A DNA stretch of 64,000 bases from Oscillospiraceae bacterium (GTDB lineage: Bacteria; Bacillota; Clostridia; Oscillospirales; Acutalibacteraceae), in the NCBI GenBank assembly GCA_029012445.1, contig JAQXMC010000003.1, positions 43,859-107,858 of the forward strand, written 5' to 3'. The number at the start of each line of letters is the position of its first letter. The stretch's first letter is position 1. The position numbers and the translations under genes were made by a program. Positions 26,063 to 34,431 of this stretch are shown here, in pieces. The notes under the pieces were generated by a model. The model searched no databases, was not told where the DNA came from, and was given only the letters and a program-made list of their open reading frames with translations.

Positions 26063-26096
26063 TTAACAGAGAATTAGCGAAACGGGGTTTGCTTTT

Positions 26097-26777
26097 ATGT
26101 ATAAATATATTTTGTTCGACGCTGACGATACGCTGCTTGATTTTAAGCAAGATGAGCGAAACGCTTTTTTTGCTTTGTTTAAAGAAAAAAATCTGCCCTG
26201 CGGCGATGACTTATATGCCGAATATTCAAAAATCAATCTTGACTTATGGAAGAGATTCGAGAGGCGTGAGATAGATAAAAAATATATAATGGATCACAGA
26301 TTCACCGATTTTCTTGAAAAAGAAGGCATCGGCGGCGACGGCAAAGACTTTAATAACAGATATTGCTTTCACTTAAGTGAAGGCGGGGTAAAAATGAAAA
26401 ACGCCGACAAGGTGTGCTCAACGCTGAAGGCTAAAGGCTATAAACTTTATATCATAACTAACGGCGTTAAATATATTCAGGATAAACGCTTCAAAAAATC
26501 CGGCCTTATCGGATATTTTGAATATTGCTTTATTTCCGAAAGCGTCGGATATCAAAAGCCGATGCCCGAATTTTTTGATGTTGTTTTTGAAAAGCTCGGC
26601 GACTGTGATAGATCAAAGTACCTCGTGGTAGGAGATTCGCTGACCTCAGATATAAAGGGCGGAAAAAACGCAGGAATTGACACCTGTTGGTTCAATGTCA
26701 GCAATATCCGGAACGACGCCGATATCGTTCCGGACTACACGATATATGAACTGAATGAGCTGTTAAATATTCTTTAA
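26097..26777 (+). CDS. YjjG-like HAD phosphatase (noncanonical pyrimidine nucleotidase type)
   Basis: This 226-aa HAD hydrolase starts ILFDADDTLLDF, with the nucleophile and acid/base aspartates and the short DF ending characteristic of YjjG. Motif II is ITNGVK, motif III KP in SVGYQKPMPEFF, and motif IV GDSLTSDIKGG. YjjG enzymes dephosphorylate abnormal pyrimidine nucleotides such as 5-fluoro-dUMP, a house-cleaning role. The dUTPase gene lies two genes away. Its TAA overlaps the stop of convergent glgP by 3 nt within TTAA. Confidence 0.82.
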   Translation: MYKYILFDADDTLLDFKQDERNAFFALFKEKNLPCGDDLYAEYSKINLDLWKRFERREIDKKYIMDHRFTDFLEKEGIGGDGKDFNNRYCFHLSEGGVKMKNADKVCSTLKAKGYKLYIITNGVKYIQDKRFKKSGLIGYFEYCFISESVGYQKPMPEFFDVVFEKLGDCDRSKYLVVGDSLTSDIKGGKNAGIDTCWFNVSNIRNDADIVPDYTIYELNELLNIL

Positions 26778-29077
26778 CCTTTGAACCAGATATCATCTGC
26801 GTATTCTCTGACTGTTCTGTCGCTTGAAAAATCCGATGAATTTGCTATATTAATGAGCGCTTTTCTGAAGAAAGAGCGCCTGTCTGAATAGTCGGATATC
26901 GCTTTCAGCTTTTTTTCTATATAGTCGGGCAGATCCTTTAATACCATATATCTGTCCTCATCTATCAGAGAATTGAAAATATCGTTGAACGGCTCTTCGT
27001 TTTCGTCCAAAAAGGTGGCGTTCGTTAAAGTATCGACAGCTCTTTTGACATATTTGTTGCTTTCGTATTCGCTTAGAGGATCATATACCTTGCTCTGTTC
27101 TCTGACTTCATTTTCTCTCAGACCGAAAATATAGTTGTTCTCCTCCCCTGCTTTCTGAACAATTTCTATATTTGCTCCGTCATAAGTTCCGAGAGTCACG
27201 GCGCCGTTCATCATGAACTTCATATTACTCGTTCCCGACGCTTCTTTGCCAGCGAGAGATATTTGCTCTGAGATGTCGGTTGCGGGTATTATTTTTTCGG
27301 CGCAGCTGACATTGTAATTTGAGACAAAAACGACTCTGAGCATTGAATTTGTTTGTTCATCGGCGTTTATTTTCCGGGCAACGACATTTATGAACTCAAT
27401 GATTCTTTTCGCTATCTTATAGCCGGGCGCCGCTTTTGCGCCGATAATGAACACGGTTGGATTTATCTTTTTGAGCTCTCCGCTTTTCAGGGATAAATAA
27501 ATATGAATAACGGAAAGAATATTCATAAGCTGCCGTTTATATTCATGCAGTCTTTTCACCTGAGTGCAAAACAGAAAATCAGGATCAAGCCTTATATGCT
27601 CCGTTTTGTATATATAATTGCAAAGTCTCTTTTTGTTCTCATATCTTATTTCAAACAGCTTGTCGAGAACTGCTTCGTCGTCGGCGTACGCTTCAAGTTT
27701 TTTTATATCGTTAAAATTATCAACGCAGCTTTCCGAAATAAGCTTAGATATAAGAGCGGTCAGCTCCGGATCGGAAAGCGCAAGCCAACGCCTTTGAGTG
27801 ACGCCGTTTGTTTTATTGTTGAATTTTTTCGGATAAAGCTGATACCACTGATTGAGCGTGTCGGATTTTATTATATCCGTGTGTATCTTCGCAACGCCGT
27901 TGACGCTGAAAGCAACATAACAGGCTAGATTTGCCATATGAACGGCGCCATCTTTTATAATCAGATATTCGTCAGGCTTCAGATTCAGCATTTTCAGCTC
28001 AAATCTGAGCCTTTCGTCAATCATCTTTATAATTTCATAAACATCGGGAACGACCTTTAAAAACAGCTTTTCGTCCCATTTTTCGAGAGCTTCCGCGAGC
28101 ACGGTGTGGTTTGTATATGCAAAGACTTTTCCGGCGATTTCAAAGGCCGTGTCAAAGCTTTCTCCGAGGTTTATTATAAGTCTTATAAGCTCAGGTATTG
28201 CTATTGTGGGGTGAGTGTCGTTAAGCTGTATTACAACGGAGTCGGGAAGCGCATGAATGCTTTTTCCCGAGTCGATATGACGCTTTAATATAAGCTGCAA
28301 AGCGGCGCTCGTGAAAAAGTACTGCTGTTTCAGGCGCAGAATCTTTCCCGCCTCCGAATTATCGTTTGGATAAAGGTTTGCGCTTATTGTCATGGCTGAG
28401 ACCATGGGGCTGAAAGCGTCCTGCCAGTCGCCCCTGTCGAATATCTCATATTCAAAATCGTTTAGTGCTTCGGCCTGGAATAAGCAAAGCTTATTCATTC
28501 TGTTGTTTTCATATCCGGGAATATAATATATATAAGGTACCGCCCTGATCTTTTCGTTTCTGAAAGTTACTTCTACGGCGTCGTCGTCTTTTCTGAGACC
28601 GAATGCGTCTGTGAATTTCAGCCAGTCATCGGCTTCTTCCTTTTGTTCATCGTTAACTATCGTCTGCTTGAAATAGCCGTATCTGTATCTGATTCCGTAG
28701 CCGTCAAGCGGGATATCAATGCTTGCGGCGCTGTCAAGAAAACATGCGGCGAGCCTTCCCAAGCCGCCGTTTCCGAGAGCAAGATCGTCAAAGTCCTCAA
28801 ATTCATTCAGGCTTCTCCCCTGCTCAGCCAGCATCTTTTCTGTTTTTTCAAGCAGGCCGAGATTGAAAAGATTTGATTTTGTCAGCTTGCCGATCAAAAA
28901 TTCCGCAGAAAAATAACAGGCGCGCTTTTCATCTTCGTTCTGCGGAAAATCCGAGCATACCGCATTAAACGCTTTGCCTATTGAGTTATAAAGCTCAGTC
29001 GGAGCGGCGCTTTTGATGTCTTTGTTAAAGTTCAGCTTCAGAGCGAGTCTGATATAATCAAAAAATTTATCCGTCAT
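26774..29077 (-). CDS. glgP: Glycogen/alpha-glucan phosphorylase
   Basis: The 767-aa PLP enzyme releases glucose 1-phosphate from alpha-1,4-glucans. Diagnostic segments are LGNGGLGRLAACFLDS, the YGIRYRYGYFKQ region, ALPDSVVIQLNDTHP, the FCTQVKRLHEYKRQLMNIL phosphate/PLP region and EASGTSNMKFMMNGAVTLGT followed by YDGANIEI. It is slightly shorter than the usual 800-aa enzymes. GGTGAT is the only, rather weak, ribosome binding site. No other glycogen genes are in the window. Confidence 0.96.
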   Translation of the reverse strand: MTDKFFDYIRLALKLNFNKDIKSAAPTELYNSIGKAFNAVCSDFPQNEDEKRACYFSAEFLIGKLTKSNLFNLGLLEKTEKMLAEQGRSLNEFEDFDDLALGNGGLGRLAACFLDSAASIDIPLDGYGIRYRYGYFKQTIVNDEQKEEADDWLKFTDAFGLRKDDDAVEVTFRNEKIRAVPYIYYIPGYENNRMNKLCLFQAEALNDFEYEIFDRGDWQDAFSPMVSAMTISANLYPNDNSEAGKILRLKQQYFFTSAALQLILKRHIDSGKSIHALPDSVVIQLNDTHPTIAIPELIRLIINLGESFDTAFEIAGKVFAYTNHTVLAEALEKWDEKLFLKVVPDVYEIIKMIDERLRFELKMLNLKPDEYLIIKDGAVHMANLACYVAFSVNGVAKIHTDIIKSDTLNQWYQLYPKKFNNKTNGVTQRRWLALSDPELTALISKLISESCVDNFNDIKKLEAYADDEAVLDKLFEIRYENKKRLCNYIYKTEHIRLDPDFLFCTQVKRLHEYKRQLMNILSVIHIYLSLKSGELKKINPTVFIIGAKAAPGYKIAKRIIEFINVVARKINADEQTNSMLRVVFVSNYNVSCAEKIIPATDISEQISLAGKEASGTSNMKFMMNGAVTLGTYDGANIEIVQKAGEENNYIFGLRENEVREQSKVYDPLSEYESNKYVKRAVDTLTNATFLDENEEPFNDIFNSLIDEDRYMVLKDLPDYIEKKLKAISDYSDRRSFFRKALINIANSSDFSSDRTVREYADDIWFKG

Positions 29078-29154
29078 AATATCACCGAGGTTATTATAAC
29101 CGAATAAATCGTCGCTAAACGCCGCGATTAAGGTTTTATTTATTGGCGTTTATC

Positions 29155-29183
29155 TTGACAAACAACGCTCATAATGTTAATCT
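29155..29183 (+). promoter_or_regulatory. Probable promoter of dut
   Basis: TTGACA (29155-29160), 17 bp, TAATCT (29178-29183); the -10 match is moderate. Confidence 0.5.
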
Positions 29184-29209
29184 AATTTAAAAAGCAGTGA
29201 GGTAAATAT

Positions 29210-29722
29210 ATGAACAGGATCGCAAAATTTGAGCTTGTCAGCTTCGGCGAGTTCAAAAAAGGCTATATCAAAAATTTCGGCGACGAAAACGAAGAAAAAA
29301 TCAGAGAGATATACGGCGGAATAAGTCTCCCGACCAGGGCAACAGCCGGTTCGGCCGGCTATGATTTTCGCTCCCCCGTTGCGTTTGAGCTGAAACCGAA
29401 TGAGACAATAAATATTCCGACCGGAATCAGAGTTAAAATGCAGGAAGGCTGGGTGCTTACTCTTTATCCGAGAAGCGGACTCGGCTTTAAATACAGAATG
29501 CAGCTGAACAACACCGTCGGCGTTATTGACAGCGACTATTATTATTCGGATAACGAAGGCCATATTTTTATAAAATTCACCAATGCCACAAATGAAAATA
29601 AGATAATTTCAGTTGCTGCCGGCGACGGCGTCGCTCAGGGAATTTTTCTGAATTTCGGAATAACCGAGGATGATAATGTGACTCAAAAGCGCAACGGCGG
29701 CTTCGGCAGTACCGGTAAATAA
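29210..29722 (+). CDS. dut: Deoxyuridine 5'-triphosphate nucleotidohydrolase (dUTPase)
   Basis: This 170-aa trimeric-type dUTPase has ordered motifs: TAGSAGYDFRSP (I), PRSGLGFKY (II), LNNTVGVIDSDYYY (III), GVAQGIF (IV) and the C-terminal P-loop-like RNGGFGSTGK (V). It removes dUTP and makes dUMP. It has a 35-40 residue N-terminal addition before motif I and a charged insert NEEKIREIYGG. A hairpin follows the gene and overlaps the ribosome binding site of the next small gene. Confidence 0.95.
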   Translation: MNRIAKFELVSFGEFKKGYIKNFGDENEEKIREIYGGISLPTRATAGSAGYDFRSPVAFELKPNETINIPTGIRVKMQEGWVLTLYPRSGLGFKYRMQLNNTVGVIDSDYYYSDNEGHIFIKFTNATNENKIISVAAGDGVAQGIFLNFGITEDDNVTQKRNGGFGSTGK

Positions 29723-29729
29723 TTTGATT

Positions 29730-29775
29730 ATAAGCCCTCTTTTATGACAATAATTCAGTCATAAGGAGGGCTTAT
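29730..29775 (+). promoter_or_regulatory. Long hairpin containing the Shine-Dalgarno of the 51-aa gene
   Basis: Arms 29730-29748 and 29758-29775 pair over about 18 bp with one bulge. The 3' arm carries AAGGAGGG, the ribosome binding site of the gene at 29777. There is no T tract after it, so translation control is at least as likely as termination. Confidence 0.65.
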
Positions 29776-29776
29776 T

Positions 29777-29932
29777 ATGATCTATAAAGAAAATTTCAAT
29801 GAAGAAATGCGCTCATATTTTGATAAACTGCCTGTTTTCCTCCAGGAGGACATTATGCAGTCAAGCGCAAAAATCGAAACGCTTGACGAGCTGAAGGCTA
29901 TCACGGCGAATATCACGAAAGGCTCAGAATAA
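29777..29932 (+). CDS. Small conserved-looking acidic protein, 51 aa, unknown function
   Basis: A 51-codon frame starts at ATG 29777 with AAGGAGGG 7 nt upstream. The product MIYKENFNEEMRSYFDKLP continues with a helix-turn pattern FLQEDIMQSSAKIETLDEL and a short tail. The LP-x(2)-QE-x-I-x-QS-x-I-x-(S/T)-EL pattern recurs in very small clostridial proteins as far as I recall, without known function. Its last 20 nt overlap the 3' end of the convergent MocR gene. Confidence 0.65.
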   Translation: MIYKENFNEEMRSYFDKLPVFLQEDIMQSSAKIETLDELKAITANITKGSE

Positions 29933-31280
29933 CCTGTGATAAAAGTCTGACGGCCTCGTCAATATCATCAAAGCTAATACCCGTGCAGGACAGGATAAGG
30001 CTCTCTTTTCCGCCGTCCGAGACGGGTTTCACTTTTATTGAGCGGCTTTCCGCCTTCTGCGCGGCTTTTTCAGCGGTCACGCCGCAAAGCTCTATCATCA
30101 CGAGATATCCCGCCGGTAGTATCGTCACCTTAGCTTTATCACCAAGCAGCTCGCTTGCCTTTTTCTTTATAAGATCGGCTTTAGAGTTAAAAATCTTTCG
30201 CTGTTTTTTTATCTGCGAGCTTAAATGTCCGTCTCTTATATAACGGCAGACGGCGAGCTGTTCAAGCTTTGAGGCGGTCTGGTTATACAAAGCCGAAACC
30301 TCGGAATACGCCGGAACGAGTTCTATCGGCAATATCATGAACGAAATTCTGATTGACGGAAGAAGAAGCTTTGAGAAAGTTCCGAGATAGATGACATTGC
30401 TTCCGCCGGCAATTCCCTGAAGCGACGGAACAGGCTTTGAATAATAGCGAAACTCGCTGTCATAATCGTCTTCAATGATGATGCAGCCGCTTTTTCTGGC
30501 ATAAGAAATAAGCTCCAGGCGCTTGCTGATAGGCAGAACATCACCGAATTTAGTGAAATGGGACGGTGAAATATAAATTAGCTTAACATTGTTTTCGCTA
30601 AGAATATCCGTGTTTTCGGGAATATCTTCAAACCTCATGCAATCAAAACCGTGATCTCTGAAAATAGCTTCGCCCTTGTCAAACGATGTTCCGATAAAAG
30701 CGACTGTGCACTTTTCTTTCAGAACTGCGCAAAGAATGTGAATTAGACTCTGAGTTCCGGCCCCGATAATTATTTGCTTTTCTGTGCAGACTGCGCTTCT
30801 GTATTTGCTCACATAAAGACTTATAGCCCGTCTTAATTCAAACTCGCCCTGCGCTTCGCCGTAGCTGGTGAGCTTTTCGTTTTGTTTAAGCGCGCCCTTG
30901 ATATATCTGCTCCAGAGTGAAAAATCAAAGCTTTTTTCATCAAGAGCAGATGAGGTGAAATCATATTTTATATATTTCTTTCTGTTGTCCTCAATCCGAT
31001 CCTCAACTTTTGCCTTTTCAGGGCTGAGAAAATCGAGATTGCAGACATAATATCCGCTCTGAGCCTTTGGCTGGATATATCCCTCAGCGGCAAGCTGCTG
31101 ATAGGCTGTTTCAACTGTTGTTTTCGACAGTGAAAATTCCTCGCAGCATCGGCGGATAGACATAAGCTTGGTTGAACTGCTGAGCTGACCTGACTCTATT
31201 AGTTTTCGGTAATACATATACAGCTGAATATAAAGCGGAGCTTCGTTATTTTCATCTTTCAAAAAAGGCGAAATTTTCAT
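29913..31280 (-). CDS. MocR family (GntR-HTH plus aminotransferase-like) regulator
   Basis: The product is 455 aa from ATG 31280 (AAAGAGGTCAG upstream); a longer reading has no ribosome binding site. It has an N-terminal GntR winged helix (APLYIQLYMYYRKLIESGQL, SLSKTTVETAYQQLAAEGYI) joined to a fold-type I aminotransferase-like domain. The PLP lysine is in LGTFSKLLLPSIR, and EDDYDSEFRY holds the PLP aspartate. MocR/PdxR proteins sense PLP and often control vitamin B6 or amino-sugar genes. The divergent partner is an ECF S-component, its likely target. Confidence 0.88.
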   Translation of the reverse strand: MKISPFLKDENNEAPLYIQLYMYYRKLIESGQLSSSTKLMSIRRCCEEFSLSKTTVETAYQQLAAEGYIQPKAQSGYYVCNLDFLSPEKAKVEDRIEDNRKKYIKYDFTSSALDEKSFDFSLWSRYIKGALKQNEKLTSYGEAQGEFELRRAISLYVSKYRSAVCTEKQIIIGAGTQSLIHILCAVLKEKCTVAFIGTSFDKGEAIFRDHGFDCMRFEDIPENTDILSENNVKLIYISPSHFTKFGDVLPISKRLELISYARKSGCIIIEDDYDSEFRYYSKPVPSLQGIAGGSNVIYLGTFSKLLLPSIRISFMILPIELVPAYSEVSALYNQTASKLEQLAVCRYIRDGHLSSQIKKQRKIFNSKADLIKKKASELLGDKAKVTILPAGYLVMIELCGVTAEKAAQKAESRSIKVKPVSDGGKESLILSCTGISFDDIDEAVRLLSQVILSLS

Positions 31281-31383
31281 AACTGACCTCTTTAAAAAAG
31301 TTAAAATTGTGTATTTATTAGATGACACTTTTGTAATATTATATACAAGTCCCGGGAGAAAGTCAATAATTGGGGGTGTCCTG

Positions 31384-31926
31384 ATGAAAAATAAACCTAA
31401 ATTATATCTGTCGGCGATTTCTGCTTTGTTCGCCGCTATCTGCACCGTGTTCGTTTACTTTGTTCATATTCCGAACCCTATCGGCGGTTATGTACATTTC
31501 GCGGATATGTTCGTCTTTCTGGCCGCAAGCATATTGCCGTTACCGTACGCTGCATTGTCGGGCGCAGTCGGATTTGCTCTCGCTGATTTAGTCAGCGGTT
31601 ATCCTCAATATATGCTTCCGTCGGCAATTATCAGAGTTCTGATAGTTCTTGCTTTCACAAACAAGAAGGAAAAGATCCTTTGCAAGAGGAACTATATCGC
31701 TTTGCCGATAGCGGTTGCTATTACTGTCGGCGGATATGCCGTAACGAAATATATACTCTACCGCCTTATGCAGCACGCTGTGGTTGAGGTCGCTTTCGGT
31801 GCCGCCTTGTCTTCTATTCCCGGAAATCTGGTTCAGAGCATAGTGAGCAGCGTGCTTTATGTTCTTCTCTCGCTTGCTCTTGACAAGTTCAACTTCAAGG
31901 AACAAATTTTGCCGAAACAGAGGTAA
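31384..31926 (+). CDS. ECF transporter S component (vitamin-type substrate binder)
   Basis: This 180-aa protein has about six membrane helices with the S-component features: hydrophobic first helix (LYLSAISALFAAICTVF), GGYVHFADMFVFLAASILP, and the small-residue helix ALSGAVGFALADLVSG. Such proteins bind a vitamin and dock on a shared EcfAAT module encoded elsewhere. The start at 31384 has GGGGGTG upstream. The divergent MocR regulator suggests pyridoxal/pyridoxine as substrate. This is an inference; no riboswitch is visible in the 103-bp intergenic region. Confidence 0.75.
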   Translation: MKNKPKLYLSAISALFAAICTVFVYFVHIPNPIGGYVHFADMFVFLAASILPLPYAALSGAVGFALADLVSGYPQYMLPSAIIRVLIVLAFTNKKEKILCKRNYIALPIAVAITVGGYAVTKYILYRLMQHAVVEVAFGAALSSIPGNLVQSIVSSVLYVLLSLALDKFNFKEQILPKQR

Positions 31927-31931
31927 TATAA

Positions 31932-32483
31932 ATGTTTGATGATGTTAAAAAGCAAAGCGAAGCGCTCGCTCTTGAACTGATCGAAGCAGCAAAACTAAAA
32001 AAAGGTGACATTGTTGTTATCGGTTGTTCTTCAAGCGAGATAGTCGGCGAAAAAATCGGAAAAGGCTCAAGTCTTGAGGCAGCTAAGGCAGTCTTTGAAG
32101 GTGTGTACCCGGTATTCAAACCGCGGGGCATTTTCCTCGCGGCTCAGTGCTGTGAGCATCTTAACCGATGCATAATAACGGAACGGGAAGTCGCAGAGAA
32201 AAAAGGACTTGAGATAGTGAATGTTGTTCCCAAGCCGAAAGCCGGCGGCTCGTTTGCGACCACAGCATATGAAAACTTTGATTTTCCCGTTGCTCTTGAG
32301 CATATCAAGGCTGACGCGGGAATTGATATCGGCGACACTCTCATCGGAATGCACCTGAAAGATGTTGCCGTGCCACTGAGGCTGTCGGTCAAAGAAGTCG
32401 GCAAGGCTCATGTTGCAGCCGCAAGAACAAGAGCTAAATTCATAGGCGGCGAAAGAGCGCACTATGATGAAGCTATGATGTAA
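31932..32483 (+). CDS. YwlG-like protein (UPF0340/TIGR01440 family)
   Basis: This 183-aa protein shows the family's conserved blocks: GDIVVIGCSSSEIVGEKIGKG, AAQCCEHLNRCIITER, VVPKPKAGGSFATTAYE and IGDTLIGMHLKDVAVPLR. The function of YwlG proteins is unknown. The gene starts 5 nt after the ECF S-component and probably shares its transcript, so it may belong to the same vitamin-related unit. Family recognition is strong, role is open. Confidence 0.85.
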   Translation: MFDDVKKQSEALALELIEAAKLKKGDIVVIGCSSSEIVGEKIGKGSSLEAAKAVFEGVYPVFKPRGIFLAAQCCEHLNRCIITEREVAEKKGLEIVNVVPKPKAGGSFATTAYENFDFPVALEHIKADAGIDIGDTLIGMHLKDVAVPLRLSVKEVGKAHVAAARTRAKFIGGERAHYDEAMM

Positions 32484-32487
32484 AAGA

Positions 32488-32790
32488 AAACCACCGGTCT
32501 GACCGGTGGTTTCAGCTTGTCGAAAAAATAATTTTCGACAAGCTGTGAGACTGCCGAGAAAGGATGAACGATGGCATTTTCTTCGGTCGACAGGCGTACA
32601 AAGGTACTCCGAGACCGAAAAAATGCCAAGCATATAAGCTTTCGGCTACATGGTATATATAACCATGTAGCCGAAATTGTTTGCGGATTGCGCTTGAAAT
32701 AATCAGACATTATATTCAGTTTTTTTAGCTTATATGCGTTCGGGCGCCTTTGTCGACAGTCTGAAACCACCGGATACCGGTGGTTTTTTT
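32488..32790. repeat. Nested multi-hairpin palindromic element, about 300 bp
   Basis: The interval without genes (32484-32804) is almost wholly base-paired. Hairpins: A 32488-32498/32502-32512; B 32513-32526/32532-32545; C 32573-32588/32613-32627 with one bulge; D 32640-32654/32662-32676; E 32764-32773/32777-32786. Long-range arms also match: 32630-32640 with 32727-32737 (11 bp), and about 32547-32562 with 32744-32762 (imperfect). Hairpins A and E share AAACCACCGG, giving symmetric ends. E is followed by seven T and should terminate the YwlG-like gene. It looks like a palindromic mobile element (MITE/PATE type) or a structured RNA. Confidence 0.75.
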
Positions 32791-32804
32791 ATATGTTGTG
32801 ATAA

Positions 32805-34340
32805 TTACATAGGAGACTTGCTTTTCACATTTCCGTCGGCGCTCAAAGTTTTGCCGTTTTCGGAATTTTTAAACGACTTGACGGTCACAAAATATTTTTT
32901 GTTGCTTCTGAGGCCGGTCAGCACGCATTTCGTGTTAGACGAACCTTTAATAACTTTAGCTTCCTTATAACCGCTTTTTTGCTTGAATGAAGTATAAACT
33001 ATATATCCGTCAGCGCCGGAAACGCGCTCCCATGATAATGTCAGTCTGCCTACTCCCCTGTTGACAACACTTGTCAGTTTGACTTTTTCCGGCCGTGTCG
33101 CGCAGCTGCAAGCACTGCTGAATTTTCCGTATATTTTGCCTGAATCGGTTTCAACGAATGCTCTGACCTTGAAAGTGTATTCCCTTGCGCTTTTGAGATT
33201 TTTGATTTTTGTGTCTGTCAGCGAGGTCTCGGCAACCTTTTTCCACTTTTTGTTGACATATTGATACAGCTGATAACCGCTTGCGCCGTGAACCTCGTTC
33301 CAGGTCAGAGTCAGACTGTTCTTCGAAGCTGCTCTTAGGCGGAGGCTTTTCGGCCTTTGAGGCTTTATCCTGAAATCAAGAGTTACTTCTCCGAGAGTGC
33401 TTCCGGCCGCCGAAACAGTGACAAAAGCTATTCCGGGTTCAAGGTTATTGCTGTAATTCACTGTATAGTCCCTGTTTTTCTTTAAGCCCTTGACAATGAC
33501 CTCGGGCTTTTTCTTTTTGCCGTCATAAACAGCTTCGTTATATTCCAGCCTGACCTTCATGTCGTTGATATTATTCATATCTCTGATAACGGAAAATTTA
33601 CGCAGATACTTATCCGCGTAATCCTTAGCTGTCGAGCTGCCGAAACCCTCAATGATGATATTTCGGTATATTGTTTCACCGTCGTCAAAAATATTGCAGT
33701 CATAATTAACGATTCTGAGTTTTTTCAAATTGCTGCAGCTTGAAAAAGCCCCCTCGCCGACGCTTTTGACAGAATAACCTAAAACCATATCCGAAAGGTC
33801 ATAGCAGCAAAGAAATGAATTATTACCTATTGAGACAACCCTCGTCGGCATTTTGAACGCTTTCAGCGAGCGGCAATAGGCAAAAGCGGAGTTACCGATC
33901 GTTTTAAGAGAGCTGTTTTCTTCAAAATTGACCGATATAAGCGAGGTGCAGCCGTAAAAAGCTTCTTCACCTATCGACTGGACGGATCTCGGAATATCAA
34001 CGCTTGACAGGTGCTTGAATCTGTAAAAAAGAAAAGGCGCGATCTCGGTTATGCCGTTATCAAATTTCGCTTCGTTTATGTATTTTTCATATGCGCGCCA
34101 AGGAATATCATCGGGTGAATCATAAGCTTTGAATTTTCCTTTGCCCTCAAAGGAAAGAATTCCGGTGACGGTGTTGAGTGACCACCGTATATTTTCACCG
34201 CATGAGCCGACATAGGAGGTCGCTTTAGCCTCAAAATCTTTATCTGAACGCTCCGGCTTTCCGATGAGCAGGACAGCGGCAATGACGACCGAAACAATTG
34301 CCAGAACGGCGAAACATATCTTTATCGGTTTCTTTTTCAT
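32805..34340 (-). CDS. Cell-surface leucine-rich repeat (BspA-like) and fibronectin III protein
   Basis: This 511-aa protein has an N-terminal signal/anchor helix (MKKKPIKICFAVLAIVSVV). A BspA-type LRR region of roughly residues 90-210 follows with repeats such as VQSIGEEAFYGCTSLISV, KTIGNSAFAYCRSLKAF and VKSVGEGAFSSCSNLKKL. A linker domain comes next (RVEYNEAVYDGKKKKPEVIV-like, with a beta-sheet pattern), then two fibronectin type III domains near the C-terminus (LRLRAASKNSLTLTWNEVHG and LTSVVNRGVGRLTLSWERV). No LPxTG or S-layer anchor is visible, so anchoring is probably by the N-terminal helix. It likely mediates adhesion or protein binding. GGAGAG precedes the ATG. Confidence 0.85.
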   Translation of the reverse strand: MKKKPIKICFAVLAIVSVVIAAVLLIGKPERSDKDFEAKATSYVGSCGENIRWSLNTVTGILSFEGKGKFKAYDSPDDIPWRAYEKYINEAKFDNGITEIAPFLFYRFKHLSSVDIPRSVQSIGEEAFYGCTSLISVNFEENSSLKTIGNSAFAYCRSLKAFKMPTRVVSIGNNSFLCCYDLSDMVLGYSVKSVGEGAFSSCSNLKKLRIVNYDCNIFDDGETIYRNIIIEGFGSSTAKDYADKYLRKFSVIRDMNNINDMKVRLEYNEAVYDGKKKKPEVIVKGLKKNRDYTVNYSNNLEPGIAFVTVSAAGSTLGEVTLDFRIKPQRPKSLRLRAASKNSLTLTWNEVHGASGYQLYQYVNKKWKKVAETSLTDTKIKNLKSAREYTFKVRAFVETDSGKIYGKFSSACSCATRPEKVKLTSVVNRGVGRLTLSWERVSGADGYIVYTSFKQKSGYKEAKVIKGSSNTKCVLTGLRSNKKYFVTVKSFKNSENGKTLSADGNVKSKSPM

Positions 34341-34373
34341 TTTTATACTCTCCGAATTTTTCCGAACATAAGT

Positions 34374-34409
34374 TAATTAACGGGCGGATAAGATATGCTC
34401 TATCCGCCC
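34374..34409 (-). terminator. Probable terminator of pfkA
   Basis: On the minus strand GGGCGGATA (34409-34401 side) pairs with TATCCGCCC (34390-34382), then TTAATTAACTT follows. The T tract is interrupted. Confidence 0.55.
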
Positions 34410-34431
34410 AAGGTTTAAGTTATAGCTTAAA

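Noticed and set aside
31281..31383. Vitamin riboswitch before the ECF S-component
   Set aside because: The 103-bp divergent gap is too short and shows no conserved aptamer; control is better explained by the MocR regulator.
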